64,000 bases of DNA from Promicromonospora panici (GTDB taxonomy: Bacteria > Actinomycetota > Actinomycetes > Actinomycetales > Cellulomonadaceae), in the NCBI RefSeq assembly GCF_900608595.1, contig NZ_UWYY01000003.1:1-64000 (forward strand), read 5' to 3'. The position numbers were made by a program, and so were the translations under genes. Positions 42,498 through 51,083 of the stretch are shown in pieces. The notes below the pieces were generated by a model that was given only the letters and a program-made list of their open reading frames with translations, was not told the origin of the DNA and did no database searches. Position 1 is the first letter of the stretch. Each line of letters begins with the position of its first letter.

Positions 42498-42683
42498 ATG
42501 TACCACAACCCTGGCATCGGCACGGGTATCGGCGCCGGTGCCGCCGGCGCAGGTGGTCTCGCGGCGACCGGCTTCGAGGCCCTGTGGGTGTCGGCGGCGG
42601 CCATCGGCCTGCTTGTCGCCGGCTTCGTGTTGCTGAGGACGAGCAGGCTCCGGCGCGCGGCGGCGGCGCGGTCGACGTCGTAG
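42498..42683 (+). CDS. LAATG-type sorting-signal microprotein
   Basis: The 61-residue protein MYHNPGIGTGIGAGAAGAGG continues directly into LAATG (21-25), a hydrophobic helix (about 28-46) and a basic tail (RTSRLRR). This is a complete class E-type LAxTG sorting signal with only a 20-residue Gly-rich head and no separate signal peptide. ATG 42498 follows AAAGGAAACAGG. Short proteins of this kind occur in actinobacteria. If processed it would leave a small Gly-rich peptide on the wall, otherwise it is a single-pass membrane peptide. No active sortase is in the window. Confidence 0.75.
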   Translation: MYHNPGIGTGIGAGAAGAGGLAATGFEALWVSAAAIGLLVAGFVLLRTSRLRRAAAARSTS

Positions 42684-42758
42684 GGGCGACGCGCAGGGCG
42701 GCGGCCGTCCGCCGGTAGGACACCTCCAGACGGGCGTCCGGTTCTCGGCCGGCGCCTC

Positions 42759-42830
42759 GTCCGCTTCGAGAACACGGTCTGGCATGGTCTGAGGCTCCGG
42801 ACCATGCCGGATCGTGTTCTCGAGGCGGAC
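42759..42830. repeat. Long imperfect inverted repeat between microprotein and transglutaminase genes
   Basis: 31-bp arms (42759-42789 and 42800-42830) pair at most positions around a 10-bp loop. Matching blocks include GTCCGC, TCGAGAACACG and GGCATGGTC on the left. It is much longer than the plain terminators nearby, and may be a terminator of the microprotein gene or a small mobile remnant. Confidence 0.65.
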
Positions 42831-42874
42831 CTCTTCGGGGTCGATGTCAGACCCCCCGCGTAGCATCCCCGACC

Positions 42875-43625
42875 ATGGCCGATGACGAGCTCAGCTACTC
42901 CCAGCCCGGGCTCTTCACGAGCCTCGACGCGACGCAGCTTCACTTCATCGACGCTCTGCCGGACGACCCCGTGGGTATCTGCGCCGTCGCGCAAGGCCTG
43001 GTGATCCAGCCGCACGACGCCGTGGCGGCAGGGATCGACGAGGACCGGATCACGGAGAAGGACATCCGGCCCACGAGCGAGCTGCTCGCCGTGCTGACTG
43101 CCCTCGATGCGTCCCCGCTGAACCAGGCCCGAGCGCCCGAGAAACGGGTGGTCGGGACGTGCCGCCACTTCACTGTCCTCGCCTGCACGTTCCTGCGGGC
43201 GCGGGGCATCCTGGCGCGGGCCCGGTGCGGCTTCGGGACCTACTTCCGTGCGGGTCACGGCTACGACCACTGGATCACCGAGTACTGGGACACCGACGAC
43301 CAGCGCTGGGTGCGCGTGGACACCGAGCACCTCGGCAAGGGCTACGTCGACCACCTCGACGATCTCGCTCCGGGCGAGTTCCTGACCGGGGGCGAGGCCT
43401 GGACCCGGCACCGAGCCGGCCTGGTCGACGCCCAGAGGTTCGGAGTGCCCGGGACGGACCATGCCTGGGGGCCGGATGACTGCCGCGTACGACGGCACGA
43501 CGGGTCCCGACTACGACCGGCTCATCGACACGCTGGCCGATACCTGCGTGGAAGACGATGCGCAGGCTCGGGCCCTCCTGTTCAAACATGAGGATCTGGC
43601 GGTTCCTGATCACTTGCTGAGGTGA
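42875..43625 (+). pseudogene. Transglutaminase-like protein gene broken by an internal deletion/frameshift
   Basis: The first frame encodes the transglutaminase-like core: GTCRHFTVLACTFLRARGIL (catalytic Cys), GYDHWITEYWD (His) and WVRVDTEHLG (Asp), up to FGVPGTDHAWGPD. After that the frame turns into arginine-rich noise. A second frame, from 43476, encodes DYDRLIDTLADTCVEDDAQ and HEDLAVPDHLL, which is how proteins of this family end. Head and tail are both present but in different frames, and a middle stretch of the family is missing. Ancestrally a small cysteine-protease-like enzyme; now probably non-functional or truncated. Confidence 0.75.
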
Positions 43626-43668
43626 TCAGCGGCGCAACGCCAGAGCGTTGGCTCAGCCCCGACGGCGC

Positions 43669-44247
43669 TCAGCCATGCAGGGCAGGTCGGTAGACGAGCT
43701 CGACGGTTCGACCGTCAAGTGTCCGGCTCTCGATCAGCTCGAGGTCGAAGTCGGCCGCGCCCTTGAAGAGCGGACCAGCCCCGGTCTGACCGCTGATGAC
43801 CGGGAAGATCGTCACCTGGACGCGGTCGACGAGCCCGGCGGCCATCAGGGCCCGGTTCATGGCCAGGCTTCCGTGCGAGCGCAACGACACCTCGGACTCT
43901 TGCTTGAGACGGGCGACGACGTCGACGGCGTCACCGGCCACCACGGCAGCATCCGGCCACGCGAACGTTCCGGTGAGCGTGGTCGACACCACGGTTGTCG
44001 GCATGCTTCGCATCCGAGAGTTCACCGGGCCGAGGTCGGACTCGGGGATCGGACCCAGCATCTCGACGAACTGCCGAAAGGTGTTGGCCCCTAGGACCAT
44101 CCGCTGCTCCTCGCCGAGCACGGCGCGACGCCGCTCGAGGAACTCCGGGCCCTGCTTCCCCCAGTAACCACCCCAGTCACCGTCGGGTCCGTAGGAGCCG
44201 TAGCCGTCGAGGGTGGAGAAGACATCCCAGGTGTAGACAGCGGTCAT
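43669..44247 (-). CDS. Dihydrofolate reductase/RibD-family protein
   Basis: This 192-residue protein has VYTWDVFSTLDGYGSYG at the N-terminus, VLGANTFRQFVEML, SLRSHGSLAMNRALMAAGLV (dinucleotide-binding region) and LIESRTLDGRTVELVYRP at the end, all typical of the RibD-C/DHFR-like reductase family. Such proteins use NADPH on unknown small substrates in most actinobacteria and are not folate enzymes. The start at 44247 is preceded by GAGGAA. It is convergent with the broken transglutaminase gene. Confidence 0.85.
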   Translation of the reverse strand: MTAVYTWDVFSTLDGYGSYGPDGDWGGYWGKQGPEFLERRRAVLGEEQRMVLGANTFRQFVEMLGPIPESDLGPVNSRMRSMPTTVVSTTLTGTFAWPDAAVVAGDAVDVVARLKQESEVSLRSHGSLAMNRALMAAGLVDRVQVTIFPVISGQTGAGPLFKGAADFDLELIESRTLDGRTVELVYRPALHG

Positions 44248-44344
44248 GTTGTGTTCCTCGGGGGTGCGTCTGGTCGAGTGTCGTGAATACAGACGACGAG
44301 TCATCACGGAACTCATCGCGTGAGCGGCAGCTCGAAGCCGGCGG

Positions 44345-45064
44345 TCAGGTAGCGTCGAAGAACGTGTCCGGCCGCCCCAGAAACCTCCTCCACAGGGCAA
44401 CCGACTCCAGCTCTGCCCATGTGCGTTCGGCGATGCCCCGATCTGTCATCTCCAGGATCTGCGCCCCGGGCAGAGCCGCGACCATCGGCGAGTGCGTCGC
44501 ATAGACCACCTGCGTCGCACGTTCGGCCGCGACGTCCTGCAGGCGGTACAGCAACTGCAGGGTCGACTCGAACGACAGCGGCCCCTCGGCCTCGTCCAGG
44601 AGATACAGGCCGGGCCCGTCGAACCGTCCCATGATCGCCTGGAGGTACGACTCGCCGTGGCTGACCTCCCAGGACGGCTTGTCGCCGTAGCCAGGCAGGC
44701 CGGACATGTATTCGAGCATCCCGAAGGCAGTCTCTGCCCGCAGGTAGAAGCCCTTCGCGTTGCGCTTGGTCATACCGGCCCCGGCCGGCGTGCGGTCCAG
44801 CAGGATCGCCTCGCCCAGCGGACTCTTCTCCAGCGCACTGGCGTACTTCCGGCCACCGTGTCCGCCACGCACGTCGAGGCCGTAGCCCTCGGCGATCGCT
44901 TCCAGCAGCGTGGACTTGCCGCTGCCGTTGGCGCCCATCAGGATCACGATCCGACTGTTCAGCCGCACACCACGGGCAGCGATCTCAGCGATCGCCGGGA
45001 CCGTCCACGGCCAGACGCCTTCCTCGACCAGGGCGGGCTTGACCTGCACTCCCTCGATCAGCAC
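44345..45064 (-). CDS. AAA/ABC-type ATPase, stand-alone
   Basis: This 239-residue protein has Walker A MGANGSGKST (about 43-52), an ABC-like signature SHGESYLQ (about 135-142), Walker B GLYLLDEAEGPLSF and a final ATHSP (His switch). It has no transmembrane partner nearby and no long coiled coil, so it looks like a compact predicted soluble ABC-type ATPase of the kind often annotated 'AAA family ATPase'. The role could be DNA-linked or translation-linked; nothing next to it helps. It is divergent from the truncated MBL-fold gene. Confidence 0.83.
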   Translation of the reverse strand: MLIEGVQVKPALVEEGVWPWTVPAIAEIAARGVRLNSRIVILMGANGSGKSTLLEAIAEGYGLDVRGGHGGRKYASALEKSPLGEAILLDRTPAGAGMTKRNAKGFYLRAETAFGMLEYMSGLPGYGDKPSWEVSHGESYLQAIMGRFDGPGLYLLDEAEGPLSFESTLQLLYRLQDVAAERATQVVYATHSPMVAALPGAQILEMTDRGIAERTWAELESVALWRRFLGRPDTFFDAT

Positions 45065-45133
45065 CGCCCCAGGCTAACGACACCGGCAGTTTCTGGCTGT
45101 GAACATCGTTGTCGGTCTGCTTGGGTCGGTGTC

Positions 45134-45538
45134 ATGGGACGTTGGATCGAGGCCGCGGACGGTGTGCTGGTGCGGCGCTATGAGGAGCTCGACCTGTCGG
45201 TCGGGCTCGTGGTCGGCGACGTGACGTGCCTCGTCGTGGACTCGGGCGCGGTGTTCGCGGGCGACCTCGTGGAGCAGGGCGCGCCGCCCCAGTTCGACGA
45301 CGCCTTCCCCCAGAGCTGGCCGGCAGCGCTGGACGGCATCCTCGCGCTGGACGCACCGATCGTCCTGCCCGGCCACGGCAACCCGGTCGACCGCGACTTC
45401 GTCCGAGGCCAGCGCGCAGAGCTGGTGCTGGTCGCCGAGCTGTGCCGGGAGGTTTCCGCCGGGACGCTCACCGCGGAGCAGGCCGTGGCGCGCTCGCCGT
45501 ACCCGGAGGAGTTCACGCTGGCGGCGCTCGCGCGCTGA
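45134..45538 (+). CDS. Internally deleted metallo-beta-lactamase-fold protein
   Basis: The 134-residue product starts like an MBL-fold hydrolase (RRYEELDLSVGLVVGDVTCL, then VVDSG) and jumps straight to the late part of the family (VFAGDLVEQGAPPQFDDAFP, PIVLPGHGNPVDRDFVRGQR). The central segment with the HxHxDH metal site, normally about 80-100 residues, is missing, and the frame is kept. It cannot bind metal like an active hydrolase, so it is best viewed as a decaying gene. Confidence 0.78.
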   Translation: MGRWIEAADGVLVRRYEELDLSVGLVVGDVTCLVVDSGAVFAGDLVEQGAPPQFDDAFPQSWPAALDGILALDAPIVLPGHGNPVDRDFVRGQRAELVLVAELCREVSAGTLTAEQAVARSPYPEEFTLAALAR

Positions 45539-45567
45539 CCCGGGATCGGCCCGACGCGGAGCCTGAC

Positions 45568-46374
45568 CTACCGCCCGGCCAGCTCGGCCACGACCGGCGC
45601 GAGCCGTTCCGCGGAGCCAGCGCCGAAGACGAAGTAGGAGTAGCCGATCTCTTCCCGACGCCGCTGGATCTCCTCGGCGGCCGCCGCCGGGTCATCGGGG
45701 AGGATGGCGAGCGAGTCCGCCTCGCGCAGCGCGGCCGTGTCGATGTCCGGCGGGGCCATGAACGGCGCGACGTCGTCGCCGACGACGGGCACGTGGAGCG
45801 CCAGCTCGACGTCCCGGTCGGCGTGGAACCCACGGACCCTCCCCGCGACCTCGGCACGGGTGTCGTCCGGCATTGCCGCGATCGTGACCGTGTCAGCGAA
45901 CTCGGCGGCCAGCGCCTGCGCCTTCGGCCCGCGAACCGCCATCACCACCGGCGTGTGCAGATCGGGGCCGTCCAGCTCGCGCAGCCTCATCAAAGTCTCC
46001 CGCACCAGGGCGAGGCGCTCTCGCGGCGGGAGCACGGGCATCTCGAGCGAACGGAGCTCGTCCTCGATCCCAGGCCGCCCGGTGCCGATGCCCATCTCGA
46101 AGCGGCGCTCGGTGAGCACCGAGAGGGAGTGCGCCTCCCAGGCCGTGCTCCAGGCCGGGCGCAGCGGGGAGGCATAGACCCAGGTGCCGACACGTATGTC
46201 CGCCTGTGCCGCCGCGAAGGCGAGCGCCGGCGCGGGCGCGGGCTGCCAGTGCGGGACGTCGGGCATCAGCAGCGTCGAGTAGCCGCTGCCGGCGATCCGG
46301 CGCACTCGCTCCCGCCACGAGGGCAGGTCGGTCAACAGCGGGGTCACGACCCCGAACCGGAACGGTCTGGTCAT
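45568..46374 (-). CDS. LLM-class flavin-dependent oxidoreductase (possibly F420)
   Basis: This 268-residue luciferase-like monooxygenase fold protein shows RFGVVTPLLTDLPSWRERVR, ALAFAAAQADIRVGTWVY, HSLSVLTERRFEMGIGTGRP and VMAVRGPKAQALAAEFADTV. These fit the family of F420- or FMN-dependent LLM enzymes of actinobacteria. It is slightly shorter than typical members but the barrel appears complete. Its neighbour upstream is a dead TetR gene on the same strand, which may once have regulated it. Confidence 0.85.
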   Translation of the reverse strand: MTRPFRFGVVTPLLTDLPSWRERVRRIAGSGYSTLLMPDVPHWQPAPAPALAFAAAQADIRVGTWVYASPLRPAWSTAWEAHSLSVLTERRFEMGIGTGRPGIEDELRSLEMPVLPPRERLALVRETLMRLRELDGPDLHTPVVMAVRGPKAQALAAEFADTVTIAAMPDDTRAEVAGRVRGFHADRDVELALHVPVVGDDVAPFMAPPDIDTAALREADSLAILPDDPAAAAEEIQRRREEIGYSYFVFGAGSAERLAPVVAELAGR

Positions 46375-46446
46375 ATCTGGACTCCTCTGTCCGCAACCGA
46401 CGGGAAGCGACGCTAGCAGGCGGCGACGTCCTGCGAACCTGAGCGC

Positions 46447-46890
46447 TCAGCTGCGTGGACCCGCGCCGTGCAGCAACGTGTCGATGACGAGGCTCGCCAG
46501 CACGTCCGGGTCCCGCGCCCCCCGGGTCGTGGTCGGTCCCGGGCCGGTCGAGCGCCTCGTTCAGCAGGGCGTAGTACACCTGCCGCGTCCAGTCCAGGTC
46601 GCTGTCCAAGGCGAGCAGCCCCTCGCTCTGTGCGCGGGCCAGCAGCCGGCCGGTGTGAGCGTCGATGTCGTTCCAGATCGCAGCCGCCACAGGATTGTGC
46701 GGCGAGGAATGGCTGAGCGTGTGCCGCCAGGTGTTCTTGACGCGCAGCACGTTCGCGGTAACCCGGTAGAGCGCGACGAGCGCCGGGGCGGCGTCGGGAC
46801 GCGCGTCCTCGATGGCGTCGATCACCTGCTGCTTCGCGGAGACCGCCAGCGCCTCCAGGAGTGCCTGTCCCACACCAGCACCGGAGCGAA
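46447..46890 (-). pseudogene. TetR-family regulator lacking its DNA-binding domain and frameshifted
   Basis: The minus strand encodes a TetR ligand-binding domain (ALLEALAVSAKQQVIDAIED, VTANVLRVKNTWRHTL, IDAHTGRLLARAQSEGLL, QVYYALLNEALDRP), but the HTH expected before it is absent: the frame enters directly from GVGQ. Near 46520 a G-run frameshift moves the natural end (DPDVLASLVIDTLLHGAGPR) into another frame, ending at 46447. Its missing 5' end abuts the start of the dead enoyl-CoA hydratase on the opposite strand. Confidence 0.75.
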
Positions 46891-46892
46891 CC

Positions 46893-47741
46893 ATGACGCA
46901 GTTCCAGATCAAGACCGTGGCACCCAAGATCCGCCGGGTCACCTTCAACAACCCGCCCGTGAACGTCATCGGCGCGGACACCGTCGCCGAACTGTCCGCC
47001 GTCGTCGACGAGCTGAGCCAGGACGAACACGTCCAGGTGGTCATCTTCGACAGCGGAACACCGGAGTACTTCTACAACCACTCCGACCTGGGCCAGGTGC
47101 CCGAGCTCCTCGCCCAGACCGGCGCCGACTCGACACCCCTGTTCACCGACCTGTCGATCCGCCTCGCCAGCGCCCCGTTCATCAGCATCGCCGCCATCCG
47201 CGGCCGCACCGCGGCGGCGACGAGCTGACCCTGGCCTTCGACCTGCGCTACGCCAGCCGCGAGCAGGCGTTCTTCAGCCAGCCCGAGGTATCGATCGGAT
47301 TAGTCCCCGGCGTCGGCGGCGGTGACCGCCTGCCCCGGCTCTGGGCCGGGACCGCGCCCTGGAGGCCATCCTGACCAGCCAGGAATACGACGCCGACCGG
47401 GCCGAGCAGTACGGCTGGGTGACCCGGGCCGTCGCCGACGCCGACGCCGACCTCGACGATTTCGTGGACGGCGTCGCCGCCCCATCGCGTCGTTCGACAG
47501 GGCGTCCGTCCTGGGCGCCAAGGCACAGGTCAACCGCGCGACGCTTCCGCCGGGAGCCGACGTGCGCGCGTCCTGGGCGGAGTTCTCGGAGTCGGTGACC
47601 TGGCCGGGCTTCCAGGCCCGCGTTCCCCAGTTCGGCGCGGCGGTCGCCAAGATCGGCCTGGACGAGATCGAGCGCGATCTGGGCCACTACGTCGGTCTCA
47701 TCAACCAGCAGGCACGAGCTGACCTGTTGGTCTCGCCGGCC
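46893..47741 (+). pseudogene. Enoyl-CoA hydratase/isomerase family gene with multiple frameshifts
   Basis: Three frames must be joined to rebuild a crotonase. MTQFQIKTVAPKIRRVTFNN through IAAIRGRT is in the first. GDELTLAFDLRYASREQAFF through GLVPGVGGGDRLPRL is in the second. The third covers ALEAILTSQEYDADRAEQYG and the tail FDRASVLGAKAQVNRATLPP through VGLINQQARADLL, after another shift near 47490. The family's oxyanion Gly-rich strand is broken by the first shift at about 47210. It ends against the SDR gene on the other strand. Confidence 0.82.
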
Positions 47742-48530
47742 CTACGCGACCTTGACCGACCCGGCGTCCACCGCCCAGTTGGACCCGATCGCGCTCGGTA
47801 TCGTGGGTGACGCGATCAGTAGCACCGCACGCGCGATCTCGTCCGGCTCGATCAGCTGTCCGGTCAGCATCCCGCCTTGCTGCGGCAGGGTCTCGAGCAG
47901 GGCGCCATGGTCGACGCCCAGGTGCGCCGCCACCTGAGCCATGTAGCCGTCCGCACCCGTCTGCGTGTACGTGCGGGTCCCGCCGGGCGCCACGGTGTTG
48001 ACCCGCACGCCCGAGCCGGCCAGCTTCTCGGCCAGCGCCCGGGACACCGTGTTGAGGGCAGCCTTGGCGGCGGAGTAGTGGATCGGCGCCGCCCCCGGAC
48101 GGCGGGCGGCCTCCGAGCTGATGTTGACGACGGCCCCGCGTGACGCGATCAACGCTGGCAGCGCCGCCCGGGTGGCCCGCACGGTGGCGCCGAGGTTCAG
48201 CGCGAAGATCGCCTCCCAGACGTCGTCCCCTCCCTCGAAGACGTCGTTGAACGCCTCCGGCGGCTGGGTGCCGCCGCCGGCGTTGTTGACCAGGACGTCG
48301 AGGCGGTCGTCGCCCGCGAGGACGGCCTCGACCATCTGACGGGGGCCGTTCGGCAGGGACAGGTCCGCAGACACGAACGAGGCTTCGGTGGCATCCAGCT
48401 CAGGCGTGGTGCGCCGCGCCACGGCGACCACCGAAGCACCCTCGGCGAGGAAGGCCTGAACGGTCGCGAGGCCGATGCCCTTGCTGGCCCCGGTCACGAG
48501 CACACGCTTTCCGGCAAGTTGCAGATCCAT
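47742..48530 (-). CDS. SDR-family oxidoreductase
   Basis: This 262-residue protein has TGASKGIGLA (cofactor Gly motif), VLVNNAGGG, VNISSEAARR (catalytic Ser) and HYSAAKAALN (YxxxK), plus RVNTVAPGGTRT. It is a classical short-chain dehydrogenase, NAD(P)-dependent, with unknown alcohol/ketone substrate. It is divergent from a TetR gene across a 166-bp gap holding a candidate operator, the usual arrangement for a regulator controlling its neighbour. Confidence 0.92.
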   Translation of the reverse strand: MDLQLAGKRVLVTGASKGIGLATVQAFLAEGASVVAVARRTTPELDATEASFVSADLSLPNGPRQMVEAVLAGDDRLDVLVNNAGGGTQPPEAFNDVFEGGDDVWEAIFALNLGATVRATRAALPALIASRGAVVNISSEAARRPGAAPIHYSAAKAALNTVSRALAEKLAGSGVRVNTVAPGGTRTYTQTGADGYMAQVAAHLGVDHGALLETLPQQGGMLTGQLIEPDEIARAVLLIASPTIPSAIGSNWAVDAGSVKVA

Positions 48531-48597
48531 GGTTGTTCACTCCAGTCCGACGTCATCTGACTCCGGAAGTGGACCATGCCAGACTCGGCTACGTCAA

Positions 48598-48623
48598 TAA
48601 ACGAGGCTATGCGTACTCGATTA
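48598..48623. promoter_or_regulatory. Candidate TetR operator between SDR and TetR genes
   Basis: TAAACGAG and CTCGATTA form an inverted repeat with one mismatch and a 10-bp spacer, in an AT-rich patch of the divergent intergenic region. The position fits control of both genes. The dyad is short and may be fortuitous. Confidence 0.4.
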
Positions 48624-48696
48624 AACCGCGTAGGCTGATGCCGCCCGACGTCGTCCCTCGTCAGCAGCCAGCCCAGAAGTCACCACCGGAGGCCAG

Positions 48697-49302
48697 ATGG
48701 CCACGCCCGCGAACGCTCGCCCTATGCGAGCGGATGCCGAGCGCAGCATGACCCGCATCCTGGATGCCGCCCGGATCGTGCTCGCCGACGACCCGAACGC
48801 CTCGCTGGAGCGCATCGCCGACGAGGCGGGAGTCGCGCGCGCGACCGTCCAGCGCCGGTTCGCCTCCCGCAAAGCGCTGGTCGAGGCACTTCTCCAGCAG
48901 TTCGACGAGCGCTACCTCGAAGCGCTGAAGCAGTCCCGGGTAGACACCGCCCCGCCGCAGATCGCCCTGTACCGGCTGACCGAGCTCATCTTCGAGCTCA
49001 AGCTCGCGCACCGCCTCGTCCTCGACGCGATCGACCGGCTCGGCACCAGCGCGGAACACCCCGCCCGAGAGGTCGTGCAGGGCGTCGAACTGCTCTTCGG
49101 CCGCCTGTTCGCAACCGGCTCCATCACCACGGACAGCGCGTCCTGGTCGGTACGCGTCTACCTCGCCCTGATCAGCGAGGCCTACCACCTACCCGCGGAC
49201 GCCCCGGAGCTGGCCGCCGGGCCCGACGACGTCACGGCCCGCACCGACCTGGTGGTCCGGAGCGTCCTCGGTGCGCTCGGGGGTAAACCGCTCGGAGCCT
49301 GA
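48697..49302 (+). CDS. TetR/AcrR-family transcriptional regulator
   Basis: This 201-residue protein has an N-terminal HTH at about 18-62 (TRILDAARIVLADDPNASLE, IADEAGVARATVQRRFASRK), followed by a helical ligand domain with LTELIFELKLAHRLVLDAID and a 150s-190s dimer helix region. The ATG start is preceded by a GGAGG-like site in the GAGGCCAG region. Likely represses the divergent SDR gene, and perhaps itself, through the 48598-48623 site. Confidence 0.88.
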   Translation: MATPANARPMRADAERSMTRILDAARIVLADDPNASLERIADEAGVARATVQRRFASRKALVEALLQQFDERYLEALKQSRVDTAPPQIALYRLTELIFELKLAHRLVLDAIDRLGTSAEHPAREVVQGVELLFGRLFATGSITTDSASWSVRVYLALISEAYHLPADAPELAAGPDDVTARTDLVVRSVLGALGGKPLGA

Positions 49303-49304
49303 GC

Positions 49305-49706
49305 TCAGCGCACCACCGCGGCAACCACGCTGACCTCGATGAGCGCACCGGGCACTCCCAGCCCTGCTACGCGCGCCCCGAGCACCAAGGGCGGTTCGTC
49401 GGACGCGAGCAGCGGCGCGATCGCCCCGTACGCGGCCTGGAGGTCGACGCCGTCGACGAACAGCACGGTCCACCGGATGACGTCGGCGAAGGTCGCGCCT
49501 GCCGCGGCGAGCGCGGCCCGCACGTTCTCGACGGAACGAACGGACTGCGCGGCGACGTCGTCCCCGCCGACGAGGGCGCCGTCTGCGTCGACGGAATTCT
49601 GGCCGCCTACGTAGATGGTCGTCGCGCCGGGCGGCACGATCGCGACGTGACTGAAGGCAGGGCTCAAGACGAGCCCAGCCGGACGAAGGAGCTGTATCTG
49701 TTCCAT
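49305..49706 (-). CDS. RidA/YjgF-family protein, probably without imine deaminase activity
   Basis: This 133-residue protein has the RidA fold: IYVGGQNSVDADGALVGGDD, QSVRSVENVRAALAAAGATF, VIRWTVLFVDG and the C-terminal IEVSVVAAVVR. In E. coli-type RidA an arginine sits in the strand VARLPKD just before the last strand; the matching position here reads VAGLGVPG. If that alignment is right, the key Arg is missing and the protein belongs to the Rid groups that do not deaminate imines. It is tail-to-tail with the TetR gene. Confidence 0.83.
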   Translation of the reverse strand: MEQIQLLRPAGLVLSPAFSHVAIVPPGATTIYVGGQNSVDADGALVGGDDVAAQSVRSVENVRAALAAAGATFADVIRWTVLFVDGVDLQAAYGAIAPLLASDEPPLVLGARVAGLGVPGALIEVSVVAAVVR

Positions 49707-49778
49707 GACCCGATCCTGGCACCCGTCACTGACACGACCGCCGGCAGCCGGGTGAAAGTGCGCTGGTAACCTCCGCGG

Positions 49779-51056
49779 GTGCTCCCGAAGCAGCGTGGTT
49801 CCGTTGCCATGGCCCTGGTCGCGACTGTCCTGGCCCTGGCCGCGTGCACCTACGACCGAAGCGCGCCCCTGCGCGGCGAGCTCGCTCCGAGCCCCGAGCC
49901 GACCGGCGCGCTCTACAGCCGGGTCATGCACGCGGACGGGTACTCGGCCCCGCGTTCGTCGGTCTCGGTGTACCTGTACGACACCGCGAACGACGTCAAG
50001 GCCGTCACGGCGGCCCTGTCGCTCGGGTTCTTCTGCCTGCTTCCGGGCCCGTTCTGCCCGCGGCCCGTCTCCGCGGAACCGGACGAGAAGGGGCTCTGGT
50101 CGCTGGAGAAGGACGAGCTGGGCGACACCACGGCCGGGCTGCAGGCCACGGCCACGCTCCACGTCGGCGACGCCGAGTTCGGCCCGAACACCACGCTCGT
50201 GCTCCCGGAGTCGGGCACCGGGTCGGTCGCGAACGGCGAGCCCCGCCGCGTCCCGGACCTCGTGTACTGGGAGCCCGCGCTCACCGTGACGGGCAAGGAC
50301 GGCCTGCTCGAGGTGTCCTGGCCGGCAGCGACCGACGTGCCGACCGGCAAGAAGGTCACCTACACGGTGGTGTCCGCCAGCACGGGCGACGCCGCGTCCG
50401 GCCCCCTCCTGCTCGCCGGCCCGACGACCGGCACGTCCGCCGAGGTGGACGCCCGCGTGTACGCCGACGCGCCGTCCGAGCTGATGGTCGTCGCGCAGAC
50501 CACCGCGAAGATCGGCGGCGAACGCGTCGAGACCGCATATCGCAGCGCCGGCGTCGCTCCGCCCGGCGATCTGACGCCGCCGTCCCGGGGCGCCGAGTGC
50601 CTGGCCGAGGACGAGGCCTCCGGGCAGCTCAGGCCGGCCGTGTCGCCGTGCCCGATCACGGACGGCGACGTGGAATGGGACACGGACGGCGTCCGGCTGC
50701 CCGGGGTCTGCGCCACCGAGACCGACACCACCGGGACCGACGCCACCGGGAGTGCGAGCGACGGCCCCGCCGGCGAGAAGGAGTGCACGGAGCCGAACCA
50801 CCCGCGGGTCTGCGTGGTCCTCCCCGAGCCTCGCGAGGTCAGCCTGGTCGTCGTGCGGACGCCGTTCGACCCGGTCGGCCAGCAGGTCGAGCTGCTCGAC
50901 GCTCAGCACCGGACCGTGGACAGCCGCGCCGTGAAGGGGGACGCGTTCGACGAGGTGTACCCGGTCCGCTTCGAGAAGCCGGCGCGCATCGGCGTCGTCT
51001 GCCTCCAGGACGACTCCGGGGCCGGCTCCGGCCTGAGCGAGATCTCCATCTGGTAG
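49779..51056 (+). CDS. Predicted surface lipoprotein, unknown function
   Basis: This 425-residue protein has an N-terminal signal with lipobox LALAAC (Cys near residue 23), so lipid-anchored outside the membrane. The first part (about 45-140) is a beta domain with SSVSVYLYDTANDVKAV, and the middle (about 165-270) is fibronectin-like (VSWPAATDVPTGKKVTYTVV). The C-terminal portion (about 350-425) has paired cysteines and ends SGLSEISIW. Start GTG 49779. No enzyme motif and no family recognised. Downstream is a convergent hydrolase gene. Confidence 0.75.
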   Translation: MLPKQRGSVAMALVATVLALAACTYDRSAPLRGELAPSPEPTGALYSRVMHADGYSAPRSSVSVYLYDTANDVKAVTAALSLGFFCLLPGPFCPRPVSAEPDEKGLWSLEKDELGDTTAGLQATATLHVGDAEFGPNTTLVLPESGTGSVANGEPRRVPDLVYWEPALTVTGKDGLLEVSWPAATDVPTGKKVTYTVVSASTGDAASGPLLLAGPTTGTSAEVDARVYADAPSELMVVAQTTAKIGGERVETAYRSAGVAPPGDLTPPSRGAECLAEDEASGQLRPAVSPCPITDGDVEWDTDGVRLPGVCATETDTTGTDATGSASDGPAGEKECTEPNHPRVCVVLPEPREVSLVVVRTPFDPVGQQVELLDAQHRTVDSRAVKGDAFDEVYPVRFEKPARIGVVCLQDDSGAGSGLSEISIW

Positions 51057-51083
51057 CCGGCCGCGTCCGGGTAGCCGTTCGGG

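Noticed and set aside
42498..42683. Treating the LAATG microprotein as a toxin
   Set aside because: It is hydrophobic and small, but the LAxTG-helix-basic tail layout explains it better and no antitoxin RNA or gene is seen.
44345..45064. ATPase as part of a phage-defence system
   Set aside because: No nuclease or other effector is adjacent and the neighbours are ordinary or decaying metabolic genes.
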